From the NCBI GenBank assembly GCA_001593875.1, contig LUCA01000033.1:1-7064 (forward strand): DNA of 7,064 bases, read 5' to 3'. Below, piece after piece: positions 1 to 6,196 of this stretch (positions are counted from its first letter, which is position 1; each line of letters begins with the position of its first letter). The position numbers and the translations under genes were made by a program. This DNA is from Candidatus Bathyarchaeota archaeon B23 (GTDB lineage: Archaea; Thermoproteota; Bathyarchaeia; TCS64; B23). The notes under the pieces are model-generated. The model made no database searches, was not told the DNA's origin, and was given only the letters and a program-made list of their open reading frames with translations.

Positions 1-724
1 AGGCCGCGACGGCCTCGGTCTTGATCCTCCTCTTCGCCTCCCTCACCCTCGCCAGGGTGTTGAGAGCCTCCATTCCGCCGCCGACATCCAGCTGGAAGCT
101 CTCCTCAACCCTGACGCCTCGCATGTGAAGGAACTCCAGGAGGGCCATATGGAGGGCCGTCGCCCCCACCTGATCTAGGAGGTCGTCCCCCACGAGGGGT
201 AGGCCCGCAGCCCTAAATCGCTCACCCAAGGAGGGGTCGCTCGCTATAGTGGCCGGGGTGGCGTTGAGGAAGGCGCAGCCGGCCCTGAGGGCGGCCTCGG
301 CGTAGAACCTCGAAGCCTCCTCCGCCCCACCTGAGACGAGGTTCACCAATATCTCGGCTCCACTCCTCCTCAACTCCTCCGCGACGTCCACCTCTCCCTC
401 CTGTGAGAGGGGGATGAGCTCCTTCGTCAGGGTGCTCACCCCATCCAGCACCGGCCCCCTCCTCACCTCCACACCTAGATGGGGGACCTCCACGAACTTG
501 GGGGCTTCATTCACCTCTGAGAAGATGGCCTCCGATAGGTCTCTACCGACCTTTCGGCCGTCGATGTCGAAGGCGGCGACGAACTCGATATCCTTGATGC
601 CGTAGCCTCCGATCTCCCTATGTAGCAATCCCACGGGCTCCTTCTCCCTATAGTAGTAGACGCCTTGGACGAGGGCTGAACAGCAGTTTCCAACGCCGGC
701 TATCGCCACCTTGATGCTTCCCAT
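1..724 (-). CDS. ino1: Inositol-3-phosphate synthase, C-terminus cut by window edge
   Basis: Converts glucose 6-phosphate to 1L-myo-inositol 1-phosphate with bound NAD; in archaea the product feeds inositol phospholipid headgroups and, in some hyperthermophiles, inositol-based solutes. The 241 visible residues are roughly the first two thirds of the usual 360-390. Visible are an N-terminal Rossmann motif GVGNCCSALVQG (residues 10-21), a DIDGRKVG segment after the second strand (53-60), LVSGGAEEA (129-137), the GDD..DQ.GAT signature (179-189) and the lysine pair K231/K235 in KRRIK, spaced like the active-site lysine pair of characterised enzymes. ATG at 724 is chosen because GGTGAGG lies a few bases upstream and the Rossmann strand begins at residue 4. 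It is the last minus-strand gene visible, 49 bases after the GNAT gene, with a promoter of its own (761-770). The family call is secure; enzymatic details past residue 241 cannot be seen. Confidence 0.93.
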   Translation of the reverse strand, partial: MGSIKVAIAGVGNCCSALVQGVYYYREKEPVGLLHREIGGYGIKDIEFVAAFDIDGRKVGRDLSEAIFSEVNEAPKFVEVPHLGVEVRRGPVLDGVSTLTKELIPLSQEGEVDVAEELRRSGAEILVNLVSGGAEEASRFYAEAALRAGCAFLNATPATIASDPSLGERFRAAGLPLVGDDLLDQVGATALHMALLEFLHMRGVRVEESFQLDVGGGMEALNTLARVREAKRRIKTEAVAA

Positions 725-727
725 CTC

Positions 728-736
728 CCTCACCCG
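728..736 (-). promoter_or_regulatory. Shine-Dalgarno site of the inositol-phosphate synthase gene
   Basis: On the minus strand the bases just before the ATG at 724 read GGGTGAGGGAG. The GGTGAGG core matches the archaeal anti-Shine-Dalgarno (complement of ...ATCACCTCC) at a spacing of about 4-6 bases. It fixes the start codon. Confidence 0.6.
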
Positions 737-760
737 AAGGTGGTTAAAGATGGGGAGCCG

Positions 761-770
761 CCATATAAAG
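761..770 (-). promoter_or_regulatory. TATA box for the inositol-phosphate synthase gene
   Basis: The minus strand reads CTTTATATGG, a good archaeal TATA element in otherwise GC-rich sequence, 3 bases beyond the stop codon of the upstream GNAT gene. Transcription would start about 26 bases downstream, near 739, giving a leader of about 15 bases that just contains the Shine-Dalgarno site. This suggests the synthase can be expressed independently of the glycan genes upstream. The start site is predicted only. Confidence 0.6.
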
Positions 771-773
771 CCT

Positions 774-1217
774 TCATCTCCCCAGCTTCTTCTCCATCCT
801 GACGGCCGTCAGATTCCAATAGTATCTATCCACCCTCCCCCTCTCCACATATCCCAGACCTCTGTAGAAGGCTCTCGCCTCCTCATTTCCCTCTCTCACC
901 TCCAGTTTCACTCCCTCCGCTCCCAGCTCCCCGAATCTGCGCTCAAGCTCCTCCATCAGCCTAGTCCCCACGCCCCTCCTCCTATAGGCCTCATGGACCG
1001 CGATGTTTATCACATGGCCCACCTTCGCCCCCTCCATCTCCCCCATGACGTAACCCACCACCCTCCCATCGACGACGGCGACGAGGAAGAGGTGGGGCGT
1101 GGTGTGGTGGAGGTGGATGAAGACTCCCTGAGACCAGGGCCAGAGGAAGGATCGCCGTTCTATCTCGTAGACCTCTTCGAGGTCTTCAGGTCGGAAGGTC
1201 CTGATCTCGATGTCCAT
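774..1217 (-). CDS. rimI: GNAT N-acetyltransferase, RimI/archaeal N-terminal acetyltransferase-like
   Basis: Transfers acetyl from acetyl-CoA to an amine. The closest characterised relatives are RimI, which acetylates ribosomal protein S18, and the archaeal Ard1-like N-terminal acetyltransferase. Its 147 residues are the usual full length. Seen are the acetyl-CoA pyrophosphate loop RRRGVGTRL (79-87) after strand IAVHEAY (72-78), the LEVREGN segment (105-111) that follows it in RimI-type proteins, and the C-terminal FYRGLGY (117-123) and RYY (131-133), which resemble the family's LYxxxGF and YY positions. ATG at 1217 begins one base after the stop of the glycosyltransferase (TGA-G-ATG), so it is probably translated by re-initiation in one transcript. 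Substrate is unknown: it could be a general protein N-terminal acetyltransferase that happens to sit here, or an aminosugar acetyltransferase for the neighbouring glycan. The sequence favours the former because the RimI C-terminal signature is intact. Confidence 0.88.
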   Translation of the reverse strand: MDIEIRTFRPEDLEEVYEIERRSFLWPWSQGVFIHLHHTTPHLFLVAVVDGRVVGYVMGEMEGAKVGHVINIAVHEAYRRRGVGTRLMEELERRFGELGAEGVKLEVREGNEEARAFYRGLGYVERGRVDRYYWNLTAVRMEKKLGR

Positions 1218-1218
1218 C

Positions 1219-2235
1219 TCAACCCCTGCCGAGGAGGCTTCTTCCCAGCTGGAAGAGGCCGCCGAGGGTGAAGGAGAGCCCCCTCAATATGTCTAGGAGG
1301 GGGTATAGAAGCATCTTACTCATCCTCTTGGAACTCATAGCCATGCGGGAGTAGAGCGCCATATGGAGCATGTAGATGGAGATCAGCGAGGCGACGAGAA
1401 GTCTGAGGAGCTTCGGCATCAACGTTAGGCCGAGAGTCAGGAGGAGGAGGATGAGGGAGAGGAGGAGGGTGGTGGAGAAGAGGTAGGCCGAGAACCATCT
1501 GGACAACCTGCTCGCCCTCTTATAGATAAGCAGCAGGGCTCCACCCCTGCCGTAGTTGAAGTGCTGCTTGATCATCGCCCAGAGGGTTGTCCGATGTTTA
1601 TGCCAGATCAGCACCCTAGGGTCCAGGACGATGCGGAAGCCCCTCAGGCCCAGTTCCTCCACCGGCTCCAGGTCGTCGAAGCCGTAGTAGATGCGCTCGT
1701 CGAAGAGATCTATCTTCTCCAGGGCATGCCTCCTGAAGGCCATGTTGCAGCCGGCTGGGAAGCGTAGAAGTCTCAGATCCGTAGCCTCACTCCTAGTGGT
1801 GAAGCTGGGGACGGCGTGGAAGAGGGTCTCATCCATGTAGATGGAGAGGAAGCTATCTCGGTGATAGCCCTCCACCAGGCCGCCCACGAAGCCGACGGAG
1901 GGGTCTCTGAAGTTCTCGGCGAGGGTCCTCACCCAATCTGAGGGGACGATGCAGTCGCCGTCGGTGAAGGCGATGATCTCCCCCTTAGAGTACCTCACCC
2001 CCGTATTCCGAGCGGCGTTTAGGCCTCTCCCCTCCTCCTCCAGCAGCCTGACGGGGTATCTCTCGACGATCTCCCTCGTCCCATCCGTCGACCTCCCATC
2101 GACGACGAGTATCTCAAGCCTCTCCCAGTTGTAGTCTAGCTTCATCAACGAGTCCAGCAGCTCCCCTATCGTCCCAGCGGAGTTCTTCACCGGGATGACG
2201 ACGGAGATATGGGGCTCATACCGGCCTTCCGGCAT
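1219..2235 (-). CDS. Family 2 glycosyltransferase with C-terminal membrane anchor
   Basis: A GT-A fold, inverting family 2 glycosyltransferase expected to move a sugar from a nucleotide sugar to a lipid or glycan acceptor at the cytoplasmic face of the membrane. Its 338 residues show the nucleotide-binding start SVVIPVKN (11-18), the EILVVDGRSTDGT segment (41-53), the metal-binding DGD (92-94), a GGLVEG loop (118-123), the acceptor-side FDDLE (186-190) standing where the family's ED catalytic base motif lies, and WHKHRTTL (211-218). Residues from about 250 are hydrophobic with two or three membrane segments (about 251-271, 276-296 and perhaps 307-328), separated by a short basic stretch near 300-307. 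ATG at 2235 is the first start before the GT-A strand, and no Shine-Dalgarno precedes it. It lies 12 bases after the pyruvyl transferase and 1 base before the GNAT gene. Donor and acceptor cannot be read from sequence. Confidence 0.9.
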   Translation of the reverse strand: MPEGRYEPHISVVIPVKNSAGTIGELLDSLMKLDYNWERLEILVVDGRSTDGTREIVERYPVRLLEEEGRGLNAARNTGVRYSKGEIIAFTDGDCIVPSDWVRTLAENFRDPSVGFVGGLVEGYHRDSFLSIYMDETLFHAVPSFTTRSEATDLRLLRFPAGCNMAFRRHALEKIDLFDERIYYGFDDLEPVEELGLRGFRIVLDPRVLIWHKHRTTLWAMIKQHFNYGRGGALLLIYKRASRLSRWFSAYLFSTTLLLSLILLLLTLGLTLMPKLLRLLVASLISIYMLHMALYSRMAMSSKRMSKMLLYPLLDILRGLSFTLGGLFQLGRSLLGRG

Positions 2236-2247
2236 GCCCGAATAGTT

Positions 2248-3168
2248 TTAGATACGAGGCCTTTTAAAATGAACGTTAAATAAATCACCCTCCGCCTCCA
2301 CATACCTCACCCAGGGGAATCGCCTCAGGGAGTACTCGTAGACCCCCAGATTCTTATGATATCTAACACCTATCAGCAGGGTATCCCTACGGAGAAGGGC
2401 TGCCAGGATGGCGACATGCAGCCTATCGGTGTAGACCCTCTCAGCGTGGGCCACCGTGGAGATAAACTCCTCGAAACTCCTCCTCTTGGAGATATCCCCC
2501 ACCAGGGGGTCGACGGCCATAGCCAGGATGCTCCTCTTCAAGGCCTCGGAGATGGCGGACTCCCTATCCCCCCTGAAGCAGACCAGGTCATAGCCCCCCC
2601 TTCGAGGCTGGATGTATCTCTCCAAATCCCCTGGCTCTAGGTAGAGGGAGGTATCATCGGAGACATGGACCTCCACAGATGGCGGGAGCTCCATCTCCAG
2701 TAGATGTCTATAGCTGTAGGGCTCTCGACAGAAGAGGGTGATGGGCCTCCCCCCTCCAAGGAGCTCCCTAAAGCCCTCACCTCTAAACCAGTAGCTCTGG
2801 GGGGCGACAGCTATGGGTTTGTCATGCATCCTGACAGCCTCCATCATGAGGACGGGGCCATACCATAGGTCGCTCATGTAGCCGCCGCCCTCGAAGAGGA
2901 GGAGGTCGAAGCCCTCCGTGTCGAGGAGCTTGAAGATGCGTCTGAGGCCCAGCCTCCAGGAGGCGATGTTTAAGAGGTATTTAACGCCCAGCGAAGGCCT
3001 TCTAAGCCCCTCCACCTCTAGGTTGAGGGTCTTATAATCTATCCTCAGCTCCCTCAGCTTCTTCTCCAGCCCCAGGTGTATGAGGGTGTCGCCATGGTTT
3101 CCGCCTGGGGTGACGACGAGGATCCTGTCATCGCTATGTCTCGAGAGGAATCTCTCGAAGTCGTCCAT
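2248..3168 (-). CDS. Polysaccharide pyruvyl transferase family protein
   Basis: This family transfers the enolpyruvyl group of phosphoenolpyruvate to a sugar as a ketal, adding a negative charge to cell-surface glycans (CsaB and exopolysaccharide enzymes are known members). From ATG 3168 it has 306 residues, normal for the family. Visible are PGGNHGDTLI (21-30), the central glycine-rich FEGGGYMSDLW (92-102), REPYSY (148-153), a DD pair (171-172), CFRGDRES (197-204) and the hallmark DRLH in YTDRLHVAILAALL (246-259), followed by NLGVYEYSL (273-281). No signal peptide or membrane segment is seen, so it should be cytosolic. A TTG lies one codon earlier (3171), but ATG is preferred; GAGGGGG stands about 12 bases upstream, a long spacing. 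It is first in the minus-strand run and divergent from the flippase gene. Some members act on unrelated acceptors, so pyruvylation here is inferred from the family. Confidence 0.88.
   Translation of the reverse strand: MDDFERFLSRHSDDRILVVTPGGNHGDTLIHLGLEKKLRELRIDYKTLNLEVEGLRRPSLGVKYLLNIASWRLGLRRIFKLLDTEGFDLLLFEGGGYMSDLWYGPVLMMEAVRMHDKPIAVAPQSYWFRGEGFRELLGGGRPITLFCREPYSYRHLLEMELPPSVEVHVSDDTSLYLEPGDLERYIQPRRGGYDLVCFRGDRESAISEALKRSILAMAVDPLVGDISKRRSFEEFISTVAHAERVYTDRLHVAILAALLRRDTLLIGVRYHKNLGVYEYSLRRFPWVRYVEAEGDLFNVHFKRPRI
2261..2270 (-). promoter_or_regulatory. Possible internal TATA box for the glycosyltransferase gene
   Basis: The minus strand reads ATTTTAAAAG, inside the last codons of the pyruvyl transferase gene and centred about 30 bases before the glycosyltransferase ATG. 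That spacing would give an almost leaderless transcript, consistent with the absence of a Shine-Dalgarno site in the 12-base gap. A second AT-rich stretch (GATTTATTTAACG, 2286-2274) lies further up and could be the element instead. Both could simply be AT-rich coding sequence. Confidence 0.35.
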
Positions 3169-3169
3169 C

Positions 3170-3180
3170 AAATTATTATT
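3170..3180 (+). promoter_or_regulatory. TATA-like element for the flippase gene in the 37-base divergent gap
   Basis: AAATTATTATT is the only strongly AT-rich stretch in this neighbourhood and is centred about 31 bases before the GTG at 3206, the geometry of a leaderless or nearly leaderless archaeal gene. No Shine-Dalgarno precedes that GTG. It touches the ATG of the divergent pyruvyl transferase gene, so any BRE would lie inside that gene. For the minus strand only a weak CTTAGA (3198-3193) stands at a similar distance from ATG 3168. Confidence 0.45.
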
Positions 3181-3205
3181 CCCCCTCAGCCGTCTAAGTG
3201 TTATC

Positions 3206-4246
3206 GTGTTCAGAAGAGGTGGGAGGCTTAAGGGGAGGCTTGGGATTCTGCTTCTTCTATTGGGCCTCCTCCTCTTCGCCCTCTACCTCCTCTGGACCAA
3301 CCCCTTCTCCATCCTCCTGGAGGCCGGTAGGCTGAATCTACCCCTCTTCCTCCTCTCCATCGCCATCAACGACCTAGGCCTTCTCCTCTTCGCCCTCTCC
3401 TGGCATCTCCTCCTATGGGGGATGGGGGTGAGGCTCTCCCTCCTCGACTCCATCTCGGCGACCTTCATCAGCCTCTTCGTCGTCTGGCTCATGCCCATCC
3501 CCATCGGCTCCGAGCTGATCAGGGCTTACCTGGTGAGGAATAAGGAGGGGTCGGACCTGGGGAAGGCGGCGGCGTCGGTCATCATCCACAAATCGATGTA
3601 CAACCTCTCCTTCGGCCTCCTCATCACCCTCGCCGCCCTCATAGAGGCCGTTAGGGGCGTGAGCATCCCCATAGAGCGAGGGCTCCTCCTCTTCGTCGTC
3701 CTCTTCGGCGTCTCCACAAGCCTCCTCTTCGGCCTCCTCCTCACCCCCAGCCTCCTGAGAGGCCTCCATCGACGCCTCCCAGGGTGGCTGAGGTCAAGGG
3801 TGGAACGAGGCTTAAGGGATCCGAGGCTGGGAGCCGGAGGCTTCGAGGGCCTCATCAACGGCGTGGAGGAGGCCATCTCAACCCTCCGTTCAAGGCCCCT
3901 CCTCAACCTCTCAGCCCTCCTGATGGTCGCCTTCCAGTGGAGCACCGGCTCCATAACCACCTGGCTCGTCGCCAGGTCCCTCGGCTGCCGCATCGACTTC
4001 TGGATCATCGTCGTCCTCTACGCGGCGGTGGAGTTCATCCAGCAGCTCAACATCATCATCCCCGGCGGCCTAGGCATCGTCGACGCTGGGCTGACGGGCT
4101 CCCTCTACCTCCTAGGGTTGCCGCTGAGCCTCGCCTCGGCCATCTCCCTCCTCACCAGGCTCGTCACCTACTGGCTTGAGCTCCTCCTCTGCGCCGCCGT
4201 CTCCCTCCACTACGGCTATAGGGAGCTGCTGAGGGAATATCTCTAA
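3206..4246 (+). CDS. Flippase-like integral membrane protein (LPG synthase TM / AglD C-terminal family)
   Basis: Belongs to the lysylphosphatidylglycerol synthase TM / UPF0104 group of multi-span membrane proteins, which in archaea occur alone or fused to glycosyltransferases such as AglD and are thought to help move or handle lipid-linked sugars. From GTG 3206 it has 346 residues and about eight hydrophobic segments (roughly 12-30, 44-70, 84-104, 126-147, 159-180, 233-257, 264-286, 298-336). Two conserved polar motifs are visible: MPIPIGSELIRAYLV (96-110), followed by AAASVIIHKSMYN (121-133), and PGGLGIVDAGLTG (286-298), where family members often have Glu at the position of D293. The frame stays open further upstream, but that would overlap the pyruvyl transferase gene by about 90 bases and put a poor N-terminus before the first membrane helix, so GTG with a TATA element at the right distance is preferred. 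It is first of a plus-strand run with the oxidoreductase. The transported substrate is unknown. Confidence 0.85.
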   Translation: MFRRGGRLKGRLGILLLLLGLLLFALYLLWTNPFSILLEAGRLNLPLFLLSIAINDLGLLLFALSWHLLLWGMGVRLSLLDSISATFISLFVVWLMPIPIGSELIRAYLVRNKEGSDLGKAAASVIIHKSMYNLSFGLLITLAALIEAVRGVSIPIERGLLLFVVLFGVSTSLLFGLLLTPSLLRGLHRRLPGWLRSRVERGLRDPRLGAGGFEGLINGVEEAISTLRSRPLLNLSALLMVAFQWSTGSITTWLVARSLGCRIDFWIIVVLYAAVEFIQQLNIIIPGGLGIVDAGLTGSLYLLGLPLSLASAISLLTRLVTYWLELLLCAAVSLHYGYRELLREYL

Positions 4247-4260
4247 AGTCGAAGACGACT
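4247..4260 (+). other. Short inverted repeat directly after the flippase stop codon
   Basis: AGTCG-AAGA-CGACT forms a 5-base-pair stem with a 4-base loop immediately after TAA (4244-4246) and before the oxidoreductase start. It has no T-run behind it, so it is not a convincing terminator. It might be a weak mRNA hairpin or a half-site pair, and could be chance. Confidence 0.25.
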
Positions 4261-4285
4261 ATCATATCCTCAAGGGCTGATCCCG

Positions 4286-5275
4286 TTGAGGCTTAGGCTG
4301 GGCATCATCGGATGTGGGAGGGCGACGACGATGTTCCACCTCCAAGCCCTAAGGGGATTGGGGGAGATCGAGGTGGTGGCCGTCGCCGATCGAGATGTCT
4401 CCAGGGCGAGGAGGGTGGCGGAGGACATCGGAGCGAGATGGTATGGGGATCACAGGGCGCTCCTATCGGACGAGGAGGTGGAGGCGGTATCCATAAACAC
4501 CCCTCCCCACCTCCATGAGGAGATGTCCCTGGAGGCCCTGAGGAGGGGTAGGCACGTCCTCTGCGAGAAGCCGATGGCGAGGAGCGCTGAGGGGTGTAGG
4601 GAGATAGCGTCAGAGGCCGAGGGGAGAGGCCTGACGGCTCAGCCCTTCCACAACTACGCCCATACGCCTATCCTCGACGAGGCCCTAAAACTCCTCAAAG
4701 AGGGGGAGCTGGGGACTGTGCAGCGCGTATCGGTGAGATTGCTGAACAACCTCAGGGGCTATAGGCCGATGACCCGCTTCAGATTTGAGGGGGATCATGG
4801 AATCCTCGAGGACCTGCTGCCCCACATCCTCTCGGTCATCGGCCTCTTCACCGGGTGGAGCTTCGAGGTGTTGACGGTGGAGGGTTGGAGGAGGAGATAT
4901 CCCGTCGTCGACAACTTCACCTTCAGCCTTGGGGTCGGCGGCATCCCCATAGAGGGGGAGGCCAGTTGGACGGCTCTCATACCCCGCTTCGAGCTCCACG
5001 TCGAGGGGTCTGAGGGGGCTCTCAAGATGGAGTTGATGAAGCGGCCTTGGTCGCTGGAGTTGGAGCGTGGTGGTAAGCCTAGGAGGATCGGCGGCGGCGG
5101 ATTGGGCTGCTACCTCGACCTCCTCCGGATGAGGCATCCATCCTTTAAGCGGCAGTATCTACACTTCTATAGGGTTGTGAGGGTGTTGGAGGAGCCTCGG
5201 CTGACGATGAGGGAGGAGGAAGCCCTGGCTTCAGCCCTCCACGAGGCGATGGAGGCGATGAGGGTTCATGGGTAA
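4286..5275 (+). CDS. Gfo/Idh/MocA family NAD(P)-dependent oxidoreductase
   Basis: A dehydrogenase-fold enzyme that oxidises, reduces or epimerises sugars and cyclitols using NAD(P). Its 329 residues are the typical length. The N-terminal Rossmann domain shows GIIGCGRAT (6-14), the acidic VAVADRD end of the second strand (31-37), SINTPPHLH (69-77) and the family's CEKPMA (93-98) with the conserved Lys95. The C-terminal domain carries EDLLPHI (175-181), giving Asp176 and His180 in the D-x3-H arrangement of the catalytic pair. The start is TTG 4286; it is the only reasonable start just ahead of the first strand, with a partial Shine-Dalgarno GGCTGATC upstream. It sits 39 bases after the flippase and its last 8 bases overlap the DUF362 start. 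The context points to nucleotide-sugar or glycan processing, but inositol or another polyol is also possible given the family and the inositol synthase nearby. Confidence 0.9.
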   Translation: MRLRLGIIGCGRATTMFHLQALRGLGEIEVVAVADRDVSRARRVAEDIGARWYGDHRALLSDEEVEAVSINTPPHLHEEMSLEALRRGRHVLCEKPMARSAEGCREIASEAEGRGLTAQPFHNYAHTPILDEALKLLKEGELGTVQRVSVRLLNNLRGYRPMTRFRFEGDHGILEDLLPHILSVIGLFTGWSFEVLTVEGWRRRYPVVDNFTFSLGVGGIPIEGEASWTALIPRFELHVEGSEGALKMELMKRPWSLELERGGKPRRIGGGGLGCYLDLLRMRHPSFKRQYLHFYRVVRVLEEPRLTMREEEALASALHEAMEAMRVHG

Positions 5276-6140
5276 GCTGGCGGTAGTGAAGGTTGATGAG
5301 GACGTGGAGAGGGCCGTCGAGGAGGCCGTCGACCTCATAGGGGGATTGGGCATCAAGCGGGGGTGTAGGGCCGTCTTGAAGCCGAACATCTGCTACCCCA
5401 AGAACCCCTACGGGATGGTCATAACGGACTTCAGGGTGATAGAGGCGGTGATAAGGCTGCTTCAGGGCGAGACGGATGACATAGTGGTGGTGGAGAGCGA
5501 CAGCATCTCCGGGACGGCTGACAGGAGGGCGGAGAGGTCCGGCCTACTGGACCTCCTGAGCTCTCTAGGGGTGGAGTTTATGAACCTCAGCAGAGATGAG
5601 GGCGAAGTTCATAGGGTGAATGACATCGAGATAAGGCTGCCCAAGACGGTGCTGGAGGCGGATTACTTCGTCAATCTGCCCAAGATGAAGACCTCCGGGC
5701 CGACTTTGGTGACGCTCTCCATAAAGAACCTCTTCGGCCTTCCCATGAGGGGTGATAAGAAGAAGCTCCACCCCCACCTCGATGAGATCCTCCCCTACCT
5801 CGCTAGGGTGATCCGCCACGACTTGATAGTGGTCGACGCCATCACGGCTATGGAGGGGAATGGCCCCGTGATCGGGACGCCGAAGGAGATGGACCTCATC
5901 ATAGCGGGGAGGAACCCCCTGGAGGTGGACGTTCTCTGCGCTAATATGATGGGCATCAACCCGAAGGAGGTAGGCCACCTCGTCCGGGCCTATGAGCTGG
6001 GGCTGGGCGAGATCGATGTTGGGACCCTGGAGGTGGTCGGTGAGGACTGGAGGAGCCTCGTAACCCCCTTCGAGAGACCCTACTCCTTTAAGGCGTCCAT
6101 GAGGTCCATCCAGTCCGTCTTGAGGGTCCTCCTGGATTGA
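5268..6140 (+). CDS. DUF362 domain-containing protein, no ferredoxin domain
   Basis: A DUF362 protein, a widespread family of uncertain biochemistry whose members are often fused to or found with 4Fe-4S ferredoxin modules. The 290 residues show KPNICYP (38-44), ITDFRVIEAVI (52-62), VVVESDS (73-79), VNLPKMKTSG (135-144), SIKNLFGLP (151-159), DLIVVDAITAMEGNGP (185-200) and ADP-like core hydrophobic strands to the end. Only three cysteines (33, 42, 224) are present, with no CxxCxxCxxxC cluster, so this is the single-domain form. No membrane segment is seen. ATG 5268 overlaps the oxidoreductase stop (ATGGGTAA), with GAGGG a few bases before it, so the two are likely translationally coupled and may act in one process. 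A perfect palindrome starts at the last base of its stop codon. The function is not known and is not guessed here. Confidence 0.88.
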   Translation: MGKLAVVKVDEDVERAVEEAVDLIGGLGIKRGCRAVLKPNICYPKNPYGMVITDFRVIEAVIRLLQGETDDIVVVESDSISGTADRRAERSGLLDLLSSLGVEFMNLSRDEGEVHRVNDIEIRLPKTVLEADYFVNLPKMKTSGPTLVTLSIKNLFGLPMRGDKKKLHPHLDEILPYLARVIRHDLIVVDAITAMEGNGPVIGTPKEMDLIIAGRNPLEVDVLCANMMGINPKEVGHLVRAYELGLGEIDVGTLEVVGEDWRSLVTPFERPYSFKASMRSIQSVLRVLLD

Positions 6141-6157
6141 TTCGGCGATCGCCGAAT
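6140..6157. repeat. Perfect 18-base palindrome after the DUF362 gene
   Basis: ATTCGGCGATCGCCGAAT is its own reverse complement; its first base is the last base of the TGA stop. As RNA it could fold to a 7-pair stem with a GATC loop at the end of the message. As DNA it is a two-fold symmetric site suited to a dimeric regulator. It has no following T-run, so an intrinsic terminator role is weak. It lies about 30 bases upstream of the HMG-CoA synthase TATA box. Confidence 0.7.
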
Positions 6158-6174
6158 GCTCCATCGATTCTCAA

Positions 6175-6189
6175 CGAAAATTTAAATAG
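6175..6189 (+). promoter_or_regulatory. BRE/TATA promoter of the HMG-CoA synthase gene
   Basis: CGAAAA followed by TTTAAATAG is close to the archaeal consensus: a purine-rich BRE directly before an eight-base TATA element (6181-6188). It is the best promoter in the window. Transcription should begin about 26 bases beyond the TATA centre, near 6210-6213, leaving a leader of about 22-25 bases that carries the GGTGATC ribosome site. Confidence 0.8.
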
Positions 6190-6196
6190 TAATATG

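Noticed and set aside
175..190. Leucine rather than lysine in the GDDLLDQ segment of the inositol synthase as a sign of lost activity
   Set aside because: As far as I recall this position is not lysine in all archaeal enzymes, and the key lysine pair K231/K235 is present, so inactivation is not supported.
711..1271. 186-codon open frame on the plus strand opposite the GNAT gene
   Set aside because: The proline-, histidine- and leucine-rich translation is typical of antisense shadow, and the GNAT motifs are intact on the other strand.
3080..3205. Upstream extension of the flippase reading frame back to 3080
   Set aside because: It would overlap the well-supported divergent pyruvyl transferase gene by about 90 bases, and the added residues do not resemble a membrane-protein N-terminus.
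4247..4260. Hairpin after the flippase gene as an intrinsic terminator
   Set aside because: The stem is only 5 pairs and no T-run follows; it is kept only as a low-confidence inverted repeat.
5565..6164. 199-codon open frame on the minus strand opposite the DUF362 gene
   Set aside because: Composition is that of a complement shadow in GC-rich DNA, there is no domain, and the plus-strand gene is clear.
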